Source of the DNA: Pseudoscleropodium purum
Lineage: Eukaryota > Streptophyta > Bryopsida > Hypnales > Brachytheciaceae
DNA length: 64,000 nt
Assembly (NCBI GenBank): GCA_963969395.1
Contig: OZ017798.1
Coordinates: 21,940,173-22,004,172, forward strand
Direction of reading: 5' to 3'
Shown: positions 35,200-47,275 of the stretch, piece after piece
Position numbering within the stretch: the first letter of the stretch is position 1
Layout of the letters: every line of letters begins with the position of its first letter
Position numbers and translations under genes: made by a program
The notes under the pieces: model-generated
The model's input: only the letters and a program-made list of their open reading frames with translations
What the model was told of the DNA's origin: nothing
Databases searched by the model: none

Positions 35200-36128
35200 C
35201 CCCTAAAGTTCCGTGACCCTGTTTTCCCTGAAACTGCTCAAAAACTGCCATTTTGAGTACAAGTACCAAATTTTGGGAAAAAAACTTTTTTTGACACACA
35301 TAACTGTAGGATCTCGTAGAATATTGATTTGAAAAGATGTAGAAAAAATTTCAAAACTTTCCTTTGTGGATTGGAAGATTTTAGCATTTGAATTGCCAAA
35401 AATCCTTTATTTAACCCCATTAAGAACCGGGCAATTGTACTTTACAAGCTCACTTTTCTATTAAAAAAAATGTTCAAAATGGTGGTTCTTCTTTGTATTT
35501 GTATTTCTAAACAAGTTTTTTACATGCTTGAAAATTTTCAAGTCATTTAGAATTGTACAATATATAGGAAAAAAATAGTAAGTAGAAAGAGATAGAGAAT
35601 GATTCAAAATACTAAATTGTTAAAAATTTAATTATGAAATTGAAAATGTCAATCCCAATGGTTGTAATTTTCTTATAAACAATGTACATCCTATGATTTT
35701 ATTTTTTTTGAAAAAATATTGAAAATTGAGTGAAATAAACAACTTCAAAATTTATTTTAGGATACAAAATCCATAATTGCCCGCAAATTAAAATTCCTTG
35801 TACTTTTTGACTCATTGATTGAAATGGAATGATTCAAATCTTTCTATACATAAATAAATATAGAAAATCAATTTCAAATTTTTATTTTTGAAAAAAGTGA
35901 ATTTTTTAGATCTGCTTGGACTACCCGAGTTGAGAAACAAACAAACAACATATTGGGCCATAACTTTTGACTCCTATTTCCAAATGTCATGAAATTTGTT
36001 GCATATGAAAGATATTCCTTGTCTACACCTTATGTTAAAATTTCAGCCTAAAATATGGAAAGTTTTGGTCACAATGACCTGCCCAAAAATTCTATATAGC
36101 CAAAAAACGTAGTCCGGTCCTTTAAGGG
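35200..36128. mobile_element. TTAA-bounded non-autonomous DNA element (929 bp, piggyBac-like ends)
   Basis: TTAA flanks both sides (35196-35199 and 36129-36132). The ends are inverted: CCCCTAAAGTTCCG on the left, and CCCTTAAAGGACCG when the right end is reverse complemented. It splits a unit of the tandem array exactly, so the pre-insertion sequence TTTAATTGTTTAAATAGG is reconstructible from neighbouring units. It has no coding capacity. TTAA duplication with CCC ends is typical of piggyBac, but without a transposase the class is an inference. Confidence 0.75.
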
Positions 36129-37616
36129 TTAAATAGGAAAGAGGTTTTAAGGATTTAAGGATTTAGGATTTTAGGATATATGGTTTAGGATTTGGGGTTA
36201 TAATTAAAAATAAATCAGTTTTGGAAAAGACTAGAATATTTTCTTGATTTCATTGTTGAATAGGATAACTTTGTGCACTTCTAGATGGCTTATTATCTGT
36301 GCATGGATGTTGAGACCTAGAAATAAGGGCTTTAAAATCACTTTGGAAACCATTAATCAAGACTCTGTTAGGTCCTAGCCAAGATGCATTAATGGAGTGG
36401 GGATTTAATTGATTCCTATAGATGGCTTATATAGATCTAAGTAGAAACTAAAGTGGATCTAGGGGACTTTTATAGTCAAGGTGTGAATTTAGTCATGTCT
36501 AGACGAGACTTTAATGGTCTAGGCGGGGATTTAAGTATGTCTAAGTGCGGATGCTAATGGGTTGAATGCGGACTTAAGTAAGTCAGACAGGGTCTTAATC
36601 TACCCCTTGAACATTATGGATGCATAGGCACAAACATAAGGGTGGACTAATGACATAGAAGCTTGAATGTAAGGGCTCTAAGTTCACTCCTCAAACCATG
36701 AGATTGTAGGATTCTTGGGTTCGGAACCAAAGATGCGGACTTAAAGGCTCTAAATTGACTTTGGGAACTATAAGATTTTAGGATACTATAGTGCAGATGC
36801 AAAGGCACAGACTTAAAGATCTAAGTTGATTTCTAAACTCATGAGATTTTAGGACTCTTGGTTATAGATGCAAGGATATGGACTCAATGGCTCAAAGTTC
36901 TCTTCTTAAACCATGAGATTTTTGGACAATTGAGCGCAGAAGTAACGGCTTGGACCTTATTGAATCAGAAGGGGGACATAAAGATGGAGTGAGGACTCAA
37001 TTGTATCTAAGTGGGCACTTAAGCATGTTGGATAGGAACGCTAATGGTCTTAACAGGGACTTAAGCATGTTCAAGTGTAGATGCTAATGGGTGGATGCGG
37101 ACTTAAGCATGTCCAAACATAGACGCTAATGGACTAGGCACCGACTTAAGTAGTTTGGGCTGTTGGGCATGGAAGCTAATGGGTTGGGTGCGGATTTAAG
37201 CTAGTTTAGACTTCTACACCTATACCTATATTTTTGTTGCTATGTCCTCACTTGTCATACTACATATTGACTACATCGGATGGGCGGCACCTCTATTAGA
37301 CTGGTGAATCAGATGGACAAATAAGTGGTCCATCCATTCAATATGACAATCCTACATTTAATATGAGAGTTGTATATTTGGGATGTAAGAACTAACTGAA
37401 TTTTTGGATTCTTTTAAAGTTCTAAAATGAAGAGAAAGAATAAAATTTCATGCTTTATTTTCAGATTTTCAATCAAATAACAAAATTAAATCCTTTTAAA
37501 ATTGTAATTAAGATTGATTGACCAAGGATTATTGTAGAGATCGTTAGGTTTTAGGGTAGCATTTAATTTTAGGATTCTTTTGGTAGCACAACATATACCT
37601 TGGAGTATACTATCAG
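36129..37616. repeat. Degenerate minisatellite region
   Basis: Two tandem patterns are visible. One is a roughly 80-bp unit (GGCTCTAAGTTCACT ... ATGAGATTTTAGGACTC) repeated about four times at 36660-36930. The other is a roughly 55-60-bp unit (GCGGACTTAAGCATGTC ... GACGCTAATGGG) repeated at 36480-36600 and 37010-37210. No protein-coding signal accompanies them. Confidence 0.65.
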
Positions 37617-40383
37617 TGTCATGCCCCTATCTCCTTGGAGTGCCCAAAGTGCCTTAGTGAGCAAGGAGGACCTTGGTGGTGACTTCCCAAACCTTGCAAT
37701 AGACTAAAAAGGGAATTTTTGAGACACTTCCGAGCAAATAGAACGCAATAACACCTTGTATTTGAAGGTTATGGTAAAGTGTCATACATTTTTGGAAAGT
37801 TCTTGAAAAGACGCACTCAACCGTCTAAAGAACATGTGATTTGGATTAGTTTACTAGAAATTATGGTTGTTCAAAGTTAGGAGTGTCCTGGCGCTGGGAC
37901 ACTTTAGGCTTAAGAGTAAGGGGTTCCCAAAGAATCCTTGAAGGAAGTATGGTATGTAGCATATCATTAGAAAGTCAAGAACACAAGGATGCTAGAATGA
38001 CAAGCGTTACGAGGTTCTAAATTAGGAGTCAAAAGTTATGACCAAGAAAAGAGCCGTGGTGAAAGCGTGACGCCTCCCTCGGTAGACCTGACTCTTTAAA
38101 GGATCATAACTTTGTGAAAACTTATCCAAATGGGACAAGTGAATAGTCTATCGGCATCTACTTGTTGCGTAGATTTTTGAAATAGGCTCACATATTGGAA
38201 TTGGAGCTCTAAGCACAGAGTTAAGTCGTTTGGAAGTTCGGAAGTCCAAATGGTGAAGAAACGAAAGGAATTCAGGTTGGATTTGGATGGTCTTCCAAAA
38301 TCCAAGGTAGGTTGGGGATCCTCCTTGACATAAAAGGAGGAGGTCTACCGAATCCCATAGAAAGTACTATAGGAGAGGTTGGTTTCTCTCCTCGCTCCCT
38401 CTTGGAGCCTTGGGGAATCTCAGTGAACTTTGATGATTCAAGGTTGGTGGTGAATCTTCACCATTAGCTCCAAAGCACCATGGGGCACTTGTGTCAAGTG
38501 TCTCATGGCACCAGTCGAGATGGAATCCCACCTCAAATTAGCTCACACTCAATATGTCATGAGTAAGGAGTTCTGATTAGCAATGCCAAATAGTAGCAAG
38601 TACATAAAGGACTAGTTTATGATAGGGTGCCTTTCAAGGGTGGTGAGGACTTTGATGAGTATTGCCACCATGGGTCTTAGTACTCCAAAATGGAGCTCCA
38701 CCTCATGTCACCAAGTGACATGCCTGGTGTCACATGGGGAGTACGTACTAGAGTCCCAATGACTAGGACTTAGTGTAGTCTAATTCTGAACCTTAATTTA
38801 GACCAATTGGGGCTTTTGAGGTGTTAATTGGTAGTTATATCAATTGGTAGTGTATCTTAGCGGTTTGCTATTAGTAGTTATCAATTGGGATAGGGTTTGG
38901 CGGGTATGAGATCTTGAAGGCTGTGAACGATCGGTAGTTACGTTGCTGGGTGGTATTTTAGGTTGGAAACAATTGGTGTTAGTTCAGTTGTCTTTGAGAG
39001 AAACAGGCACTCCTTCCAATTGCCAGAAGTAAAACAATTGAGTCTTTGTATTTTCGTTTTTGGTTTAATGTGATGGAAAAATTGCCAATTGTATATGAGT
39101 GTTTGTGTGTGTTTGAATGTTGAATATGTGTATGTGTTTAGTGTGTGGTGATTGTGTGACGATTGAAATGAATCAATTGTGAGTAACTTTGTGATGTTGA
39201 AGTGGATGATCTATGAGTGAACTGTGGAATGGAGTTTGGCAAATATAAAGACGATTGGAGTGTTGTAGTGTGTTAAATGGAAATTGTATGATGAATTTTA
39301 TAGACTAATCAATTGGAGATTGTTTTAATAGTTTATATCAAATTGTTGTGAAGACTGGAAAATGTTGAGAGTGAATTACCGATAGGAGAGATTGAGTGAA
39401 ATTAGAGTGTATTGGGAATCAATCGTTGAATGGTTTAAAGGTAAAATCAATTGGGGAGAACTGAGAGCACTATTACCGATTGGGGAATCTGTGCATAGTA
39501 TCTTGTGAGAGAAGACTGGAAGTATGTGAAGAAACTTGTAATGGTCAATTGTGATAATTGAGTTGTTGAGTGAATTTAACCATTGAATTTGTGAAGAAGT
39601 TATCAAGTCGAATATGAAGACAGTGTCAATAGGGAGAAAATGAAATATTATAATCGATTGGGAAATTTGTATTGAGTAGTTTGTGAAAATTGATTTGAAA
39701 GTGTCACAATTGTTATTGATTGGGAGATTGGAATATTGTATATTCAATCGGGAATCTCTAAATAATAATTGCATACTATAAATAAACCTGATTGGAATTT
39801 GAATAATATCATTTAAAAAAAAAGATAAAAAAAAAGAAAATTAAGAAGTAGAAAATTAATACAAATAAATACAAATGAAAGAATCAAAGATAAAATAAAA
39901 ATGGACAAATATAATTTCAAGAAGCAAAGTGAAAGAGTGCATGGAAAAAAGAAGATGGAAAAGATTGATCAAAAGCGTGTGGGAGCAAAGTAGTAAAGCA
40001 AAAGATCAATTAGAGAAAAGAGGACCGAATCCTCATTGAGAGATCCGGCCAATTGATAAGTCAAACCTTGACCATATACTATTAATACCTATTGGAAAGT
40101 GATAAGGATTCATAAGCTTGCAATTGAACGAGAAATTAGAGAATTAGAATAATATTTATTTCGATAGGAAATAAAATACCTCCTAGCGTTCGAATCCTAC
40201 TTGGGCTTATTTTTAAGAAAGGAATAGTAAAAACCTTCTTATACTTAGCAAAGTGAGTTGAAAATGGAAATTAACACTGTGGGTCGATGGCATGTACAGT
40301 GTTAGCTAGTTGTGGCTCAAGTAAAGTTGGAAACAAGGTGTGGTGAACCCATCGAGCAGTGAAGTGTGTTTTAGGCCTCTACA
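37617..40383. mobile_element. Candidate solo LTR, about 2.77 kb
   Basis: The block begins TGTCATGCCCC and ends CTCTACA, with flanks ATCAG (37612-37616) and ATCAA (40384-40388), one mismatch in five. It holds a TATA-like ACATAAAAGG near 38328 and no ORF of substance. From 38800 to 39780 it is strikingly rich in CAATTGG/CGATTGG words. A long gypsy-type solo LTR would explain it, but a second copy is needed to prove the ends. Confidence 0.4.
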
Positions 40384-41809
40384 ATCAAGCCTATCTTTTG
40401 AATGGGATAGTCACATTATCCTATCCAAAAATCCCTTATTTAAATATATATTTTAAATTCTCATTACCCCCCTCCAATAATTAAACCTAAATTAAATATT
40501 TTTTTTAATTCCAACTTTGAATCCAATCCAAATCCAGCTACCCAACCTCCTATTTGTAATTCCCAAAGACCAATCAGATTTTTAATCGATATGGGATATA
40601 TTCAATATTTGTATTTGCATCTATATCCATCTTTCATTTTTATTCCACTATCCGTATTCAATATCAATATTTGTATCCTACTTTATATTTTTATTTTGTA
40701 TTAAATGAATGGTGATAAGGAGAGGGGGCTTTTATTTTTTAAAAGATCAATGGCTCAAGATTTTTAGAGCGGGGAGAGGGAGGATTGTTTGGTAGGGAGT
40801 TGCATCTTTTCAAGAGAAAAATAGTGAGTTCAAACAATCTACCATTTTTGAAAACTATCTATCAAAAAATATACTTTCATCCAAACTATTGCCTTTGAAA
40901 ATAAAGTGATTTCATAAGATGTAACAATATCACCTAAAACTGTTGAATCAACTATTTTTTTGAAATGGCTTTGGCAATTTCATCTCTATTGTTCTCCATT
41001 TTGTAGTATAGTACTCTGGAGTAGTTAGTACCTCAATTAAATAAGATTTTAGCAAAATTTAAAGACTACTTTTAGCCAAGGTTTTAATTTGCATAAAGTA
41101 ATGCACAGAAAAGCTTCTACTAGCTTGCTTATTAAGTTGGGTACCCCCGAAATGCACCAGTGACCCTAAATTGCCATCATCACTCTATGTTTTATACATC
41201 TCAAAATCAATATATACCTACATGAAAGAAACTATTTCACAACCTCTACTAACCAAAAAAACTTTGACCCTTCATAACTTTTGCATAGAGTATTCAAATG
41301 TAACGCACTCCAGTGCATTGGAACCTCCTTTCACTTGCCAACAACAAAAATGTGAAAATTTGATTAGTGTAATAACAGTAACTACAAACAGTAGCAAAAA
41401 GTGACGGTTTTGAGGGTACCCACCTCACACAATTTCAGTTTTGGAGCCTTTTGTTGTGTGGTTCCAGGTTAAGTGTCTGAGAGCCCTTGTTAGCCGTTGA
41501 GATAGAGTCAATTTTTTCAAGTAAACTTCAGCATCCGCAACACAACAACGTGCGTAACAGAGAGGTCGATCGATCGATCTTCCCTTCGTTTGATTTAATT
41601 TCCCGGTCTGCTGGTGGGTCAAGGACGACGTTGACATGCGTGGATTGGCATCTAGTGACGTGCAGATCAATTACAAGCATCGAGTGAAGAATATCCTTAG
41701 CTTCCGTTTCATCTCGACAATGCAAGGCCATTCTGTTAATTATGACAGGCCGACCTGTTGTGACGTACTTGTGACATTGAGATGCCTTTAATTTCCTGGT
41801 ATCAATGGA
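40384..41809. other. Intergenic DNA
   Basis: This is AT-rich, with an (ATCG) microsatellite-like run near 41565-41580. No supported gene. Confidence 0.45.
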
Positions 41810-42238
41810 TTGCTTTTGGATATACTAGCTTGTCAATACTTGCAAATCGATTTGAAGTTCGTGTTGTACACATTCACGTCACTATTCATATATGAGAAGC
41901 CAACGTGGCTGCAGGAATCTTTCTCGCTAGTGACTAATGATGAGCTAGAAAACGGCATGTCCTATTTCTGGTTTGCTTGCAATTGGGGTTGCGGACTTGC
42001 TAATCAACCAATTACTAACCAAGTTAATAAGTTGAGGATCCATGCGAAAGTTTGCACAATGGGCGGTAATCGAACAGGGCCTTACTGCCCTTACATGGTA
42101 GCTGGCAGAAGGGGAGGAGTTTGTGTTAAGCTTCACCAATTGATCTCAGGGAAGTGGTCTCCGCTTGGTGCCTCAAGAAGCGAACATGCATTTGGTGATG
42201 AAAATCGAGCGAAGTTTAAGATGGAAATGGGGCTTTAG
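41810..42238 (+). CDS. Hypothetical 142-aa ORF with a Cys/His cluster
   Basis: The frame ends KFKMEMGL. It contains FACNWGCGLANQ, NKLRIHAKVC and GPYCPYMVAGRRGGVC. The spacing loosely recalls a small zinc finger (C-x3-C ... H-x3-C). I do not recognise a family. It could be the last exon of a decayed transposon or host gene; the N-terminal part is probably not coding. Confidence 0.25.
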   Translation: MLLDILACQYLQIDLKFVLYTFTSLFIYEKPTWLQESFSLVTNDELENGMSYFWFACNWGCGLANQPITNQVNKLRIHAKVCTMGGNRTGPYCPYMVAGRRGGVCVKLHQLISGKWSPLGASRSEHAFGDENRAKFKMEMGL

Positions 42239-43642
42239 GATCACAATGCAAATGGTGGCAATGGTTTGATAATTTTCAATGGCAATCGAAAACTTGCCAA
42301 TTAAATTTCCCTCTAACTTCCCGGTGACCAGTTTCCCTGTGAGTCCCACTTTTCCCTGTGTGAGAAAAATTCCCGGTGTTCGCTTTGGAACAAAGAGTAA
42401 CACCGGGAATTTTTCAATGTTTTCCCGGGCAAAGGGAACGCGTTGTGAATCCCTTGTGCAATCTACTAAATGAAATTGCATCATTCAACTGCTCTCGAGT
42501 CTCGATAGAATTGAAATACATGAATGTAAAACTAAAATTGTCAATATGCCACAATGGCACTGTCACAACTGATTGTAGGCAACGAAAATTAATTAATGTA
42601 GTTTCCTATCTTCGAGGATTCTAGACACTGGAATCCTCACAATCCTTCGTGTGAACTGGATCTCGACAGAAACCGATTGCATGGTTGGTTACATCTCAGG
42701 TTGATTATTTCAGGAGCAGACATCACCAATGTCGTTAACCCTGAAAACGTCATAACCATCTTCTCAGATTAGCTTTTTCAGTAAAGTTTCACTAATTGTG
42801 AAGTTTAAGGGGTAAATTTTTACAATTCTTGGCGCTGAAAATGTGTCTGACATCTATCTGCACAAAGTTTTAAAAAACTATGACTGGAAGAGATTTGCGA
42901 ATTAGGCTGCATATCCTGAGAACCGTCGATGTGAAATTCCACCATTTGAACGAAATTGACATCAGACGGCTTGTAACTAATCCGATACCCACGACTGTGC
43001 GTGAGGTCTCACGAATGAAGTCTCGCCGTTGGGGGACTTCACTGAAGCCTTGGGACTTTGACTGAAGACCCGTCTTAGTTTGGGCGATTTAAAGGAGCTC
43101 ACCCCATGGCAGCACCCCCACAGACTCCTGCCAGCACTCTTTGCTACTGAACTCTCTGTACGCTTCGCTCGACCATTCCCTCTTCTCCTTCACTCGTGCT
43201 CTTGCTTCATCTTCTTCAATTCTACTCTATTGCATTCAGATTTCAACGTTGTAGAAGTTGCACAACTTCTGTACTCGTGTTCATATATCACTACATCCTC
43301 TGGACATCAATTGAAATAAGAGCTAGTGCGATTGCAAATTGGAACTAATTTACAATTTCATGTAGCTTTCTCAGTAGTTTTGAGTAGTTCATACCGGGAC
43401 TAACTTTCTATTGTTCAATTATATGTAACTGCGTTTTGGCGACTGCATGCATGCAATGCATGCAATGTTGTTCACTGATGTTAGTGAATTAAGATTTGAA
43501 TCACGCATGTGCTTTCATCGAAGCCTAGCTCGTTTATGGCCTGAAATTATACCTTCTGTGAAGATATGCTTCACGATTTTTTTTGTCATGTCAATTTAAC
43601 GAAATTGACGTTCTGTGCAGGTGTGTTGATCCAACTTCCAGC
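42239..43642 (+). promoter_or_regulatory. Upstream region of the SPH-like gene
   Basis: No ORF of note is present. TTCTGTGCAG at 43611-43620 looks like a splice acceptor just before the SPH start, so a 5' untranslated intron is likely. A palindromic GCATGCATGCAATGCATGCAA stretch occurs at about 43446. Confidence 0.4.
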
Positions 43643-44044
43643 ATGGGATCCACGAGAGTTTGCACGGGGCTCCTGTTGTTGGTGGCCACCCTTGCAACAG
43701 TGAGCATGGTGGAGGCGGTGACGGTGATCATCGAGAACGAGAGCATCACGGTGGGCCAGATGCTGGACGTGCATTGCCACAACACCCGCGGCAAGGACTT
43801 CGGCCCGGAGCGGCTTGCGCCGTTCACGCACATCTCCTGGGAGTTCACCACGGGATTCTTCGGAAGAGACATCATGACGTGCACGTTCACGTCGGCCGGA
43901 AAGCCCACCACCACGATCGATGTCTTCACGGGAAAGGACGTCAGTCGAGCGCCGTGCAAATGCAGTGGTTTGGGCACTTGCTTCTGGCAAGCCTTGAACG
44001 AAGGCTTCTGGTGCAACCACAACTTCATCCAGAAATGGGGTTGA
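43643..44044 (+). CDS. S1/SPH-type plant self-incompatibility-like secreted protein (133 aa)
   Basis: This is a small secreted cysteine-rich protein of the plant self-incompatibility S1 (SPH) family. The start is the Met of MGSTRVCTG, because a clear signal peptide follows (LLLLVATLATVSMVEA, to about residue 25). The mature part has the family pattern: LDVHCHNTRGKDFG, then ISWEFTTGFFGRDIMTCTF, then a Cys cluster (APCKCSGLGTCFW) and GFWCNHNFIQKW. In poppy, a family member is the stigma determinant of pollen rejection; most members in other plants have no known role and are thought to be secreted signals. The coding part is GC-rich against AT-rich flanks. A broken paralog lies 3.2 kb downstream on the same strand. 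Confidence 0.85.
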   Translation: MGSTRVCTGLLLLVATLATVSMVEAVTVIIENESITVGQMLDVHCHNTRGKDFGPERLAPFTHISWEFTTGFFGRDIMTCTFTSAGKPTTTIDVFTGKDVSRAPCKCSGLGTCFWQALNEGFWCNHNFIQKWG

Positions 44045-44473
44045 TCAATGATCATGTGCATCAGTTCACTAAGTACTCCAATTCCTGACCAGCCCGAGCA
44101 GCGGTAATTGTGGTGCACATTCGGCACTTTGCTTGAATGTCTGTCTGAATGAGTAACGCACGTGCACATTGATCACCTTTTTATGAGTCAATTAGGTCAT
44201 GGAATTTGGTAAGTCTTTCAGTGTTAAGCTAGTGGCGAATCTGCTCGCATACTACGGACCTAGTTCGTGGGTTTTGAAAGATTTTTGTCACTGTTTTTTC
44301 AAGTAATAAATGTTGGCCATTTCAAGTTCAAGGATTATCTCCAGGGGCGGATTGTTGTACTGTACAGGACAGGGTCTTAGTTTGTGAGACCTGTCTTTGA
44401 CTTTTAAGAGATCTATTTGGGGTTTACTAAAGTGCGAAGAATTCTAAACATCAAGGAGGATACATGGAATGTA
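44045..44473. other. 3' flank of the SPH-like gene
   Basis: Probable 3' untranslated region (AATAAA-like AGTAATAAATG near 44303). Nothing else is visible. Confidence 0.4.
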
Positions 44474-44544
44474 CTCCCTCTGTTTCTGAATACTACCCGT
44501 GTTTCCTTCGTAAAACACAAAAATTATTCAGAAAACAGAGGGTG
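44474..44544. mobile_element. Very short Stowaway-like MITE (71 bp)
   Basis: The left end is CTCCCTCTGTTTCTGAATA. The right end, reverse complemented, is CACCCTCTGTTTTCTGAATA. TA dinucleotides flank both sides. CTCCCTC-type ends with a TA duplication are the hallmark of plant Stowaway (Tc1/mariner) elements. Confidence 0.75.
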
Positions 44545-44546
44545 TA

Positions 44547-45740
44547 AACAGCCTTGATTGGAAAGCTTTTTCTGGGAATTGGTGTAACCTGTGCGTGGCG
44601 ACATTCCTGATGTTGTGGTGGCATGGGTTGCAAGCCCGATGACTGTAAGAATTTTACCGTGTGTTTTCATTGAATTGACATGATTTGAGAGTGGCAAACG
44701 TTTAGGGAATCCAAAATCTAAGCCTGAACAAAAATTATTTAACAAGTTCGAAAGAGGTCAGTCTGCCTCCATCACAGGTAGGCAACTACAGTGGCAAGTT
44801 GATAAAATCGCTATACAAGAATCTAAAGGAAGTATAATCTTTCCGATCCTTTGGTGAGGTGTCGCCAAGGCTTAAGGAAAGAACACTCTGGATCATTAAC
44901 TGAATGTTCTGGTCAGCTTTTTTGTCAAAACGAAATTTAAGAGTTCCAAAAATGTGACATTCAAATGCCTGGAGCTCTAAAATCTACCACTTAAGCTTTA
45001 TAGTTTTATCTATTTCAGACTTTGACCGGTTGATTCAGTGAGGTTGGAGATGGGCAAGTCAAAACTGTTGCAGTACGAGTTGGGGAGCTGGAAACTTCGC
45101 CAATTGTAAGCCTTTGCCAATTTTGCCAATGTAACAAATGTGAACACCTTTGCTACAAATTCATGTGGAAGTGCCTTGAAAAACAACACATACCTTTTTT
45201 ATTAGCCCTTGAACTTGAATATCAATATTGGAACTTGTTTCCTAACGCCATGTCGGATTTAAACTTTCACGAAAATCCCACACCGACCAACTATTAGGTC
45301 ACTACTAGAACTCCATTTGATGAGCCCCATTGCCCATCAACATATTATACAATTCAAATTGCGCCACGGATATCCCAATGCTAAGCTTAATTGTTCGTGA
45401 GCCACGATTGAAACAGGACAGCTTTGATGTGATAACAAAGCTGGAAGGATTTCACGGATCTGGATCTAGGGTACTCTCTCAGATTGCAAGCAATGCTGAG
45501 TCATTGACAGATTGCTACCAGGAGCATATGCTCTGTGACCATTGCACCATTTTAGGTTTAAAGATTGATGCAATTCAAAGCGTCAAGGAGACTTCAACTG
45601 CTCGTGTCAAGCATATTCCTTCCAGGACGGAATTGGCAATTTTCAGTTAAATTGACAAAAACTTAGCTCAATTTCCAGTATATTTACTAAGCTTAAATTT
45701 ACTCCAGTTCTTGTTATCAAGTGTACAGAGAGAAATTTTA
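44547..45740. other. Intergenic DNA
   Basis: A 106-aa ORF at 45330-45650 (MPINILYNSNCATDIP) has no recognisable family and I do not call it a gene. Nothing else is supported. Confidence 0.4.
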
Positions 45741-47230
45741 TGTTGACATTTTGCAGTCCGAATCGCAGGGTCTAGCTAGCTTTGGAAATTGGAACTTACA
45801 GGAGCAAAACCTTGTGAGACCTATTATGCGATTAGCAGGTTTGTTATCACAGTAAGCACTATACAATTTCTTCTTTACTCGAAGTTCTAGCAAGATCCTT
45901 GTTGAGTTTCCAAGGAAACAAACTTCAGAATTCGCCTTCTTATGCTTGCCAACGCTCTTTATTAAATGCTGAAATTTTGCAATCGAATCATCGGCTCTAG
46001 CTCTGAAGCTTCAAGATGTCAAAGATCGTGACTCCTGCTCAGCAATTTGCAGGTTTGTAACCAAATTTGGTGCTACAGAATTCTTCTTTCCTGAAGGTTG
46101 GACATGACATAATTCTCTTTTCCTCAGAGTTCAGGTTTCTCGAAGAATTTTGGATCACAATTCTGAAATCGCCTTCTACTGCAGAGCAACTCTGATAGAC
46201 CTAATTAAAATATGCTGACATATAGGGTTTATTTTAATTAGGGTTGTCAGAGTTGGAGGTAAAATTGTGTTACAATCCGAAACGCAGGGTCAAGCTCGGA
46301 TCTGAAGCTTAGAGGTGCCAAACATCGTGACTCCTGCTCTGGCATGGAATCCGCAGGTTTGTCACCAAATTGGGCACTGTAGCAGAATTCTCCTTTCCTC
46401 CAACTTCTAGCTTCTGCTACTCTTTTGGAACACAATTCCAAAGTCGCCTTCTTCAGCAGACCAGCTCTGACACCCCTCACTATACGTTGACATTTTGCAG
46501 TCCAAAACGCAGGGTCAAGCTCATCCAAATCGTAGAGGTCTCAAACACCGTGACTCCTGCAGCTCTGCAATTTGCAGGTTTGTTACCACATTGTAACACA
46601 ATTCTCCTCTCATCAAAGTTTAAACTTCTGGTAGAATTTTGGAAACACGTACAATTGCGAAACCACCTTCTCCTGCAGACCAACTCTGACATATTGTTTA
46701 TATGTTACCATGTAAACACTCTATGTTATTTATATGTTGACATATTGCAGACCCAAACGCAGGGTCCGCCTCTAATCCTGCAGGCGCTTAGAGGTCTCAA
46801 ACAGCGTGAGTCCTGCTCCCCAAATTGCAGGTTTATTACCAAACTGGTCACTGTAAAACAGTTCTCCTTTCCTCAAAGATTTAGTAGAATTTTGGAACAC
46901 AATTCTCCTTCCCTCAAAGTTCTAGCTTCTGGTAGAACATTGATACATAATTTCCGAAATCGCCTTCTTCTGACCGACCAACTCTGACACCCCTCATTAT
47001 GTACATGCTGACATTTTGCAGTCCAAAACGCTTACAAGGTCAAGCTCTAATCCAAAGCTTAGAGGTCTCAAACACCTTGACTCTGCTCTGCAATTTGCAT
47101 CTCTGTAACCCCCAATTGGGCATAATTTAACACAAAGTCTCCCTTCCTCAAAACCCTAGCTTCTCGTAAACCTCCGAACATGATTCCTAAATCGCATTCT
47201 CCTGACAAATCGTGCGAACATTGACAAATT
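45741..47230 (+). repeat. Tandem array of about 240-bp units upstream of the broken SPH paralog
   Basis: The unit contains TTGACATTTTGCAG, then CCAAAACGCAGGGTCAAGCTC, AGAGGTCTCAAACACCGTGACTCCTGCTCTG, and TTCTCCTTTCCTCAAAGTTCTAGC. Units start near 45754, 45975, 46258, 46490, 46743, 47011 and 47219 and vary in quality. The last partial unit's TTGACAAATTGCAG lies exactly upstream of the SPH paralog's exon, so each unit repeats a likely splice acceptor. Confidence 0.8.
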
Positions 47231-47275
47231 GCAGAGTCAATCGATCAATTGCAAGCGCTGGAGCGACACCCATCC

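Noticed and set aside
41565..41580. CGATCGATCGATC stretch as a regulatory palindrome
   Set aside because: It is a short tetranucleotide microsatellite without supporting context.
43586..44169. Antisense and out-of-frame ORFs over the SPH-like gene
   Set aside because: The plus frame has the signal peptide and Cys pattern; the others are shadows of GC-rich coding DNA.
45330..45650. 106-aa plus-strand ORF
   Set aside because: No family, no repeat or Cys pattern linking it to the neighbouring SPH genes; probably chance.
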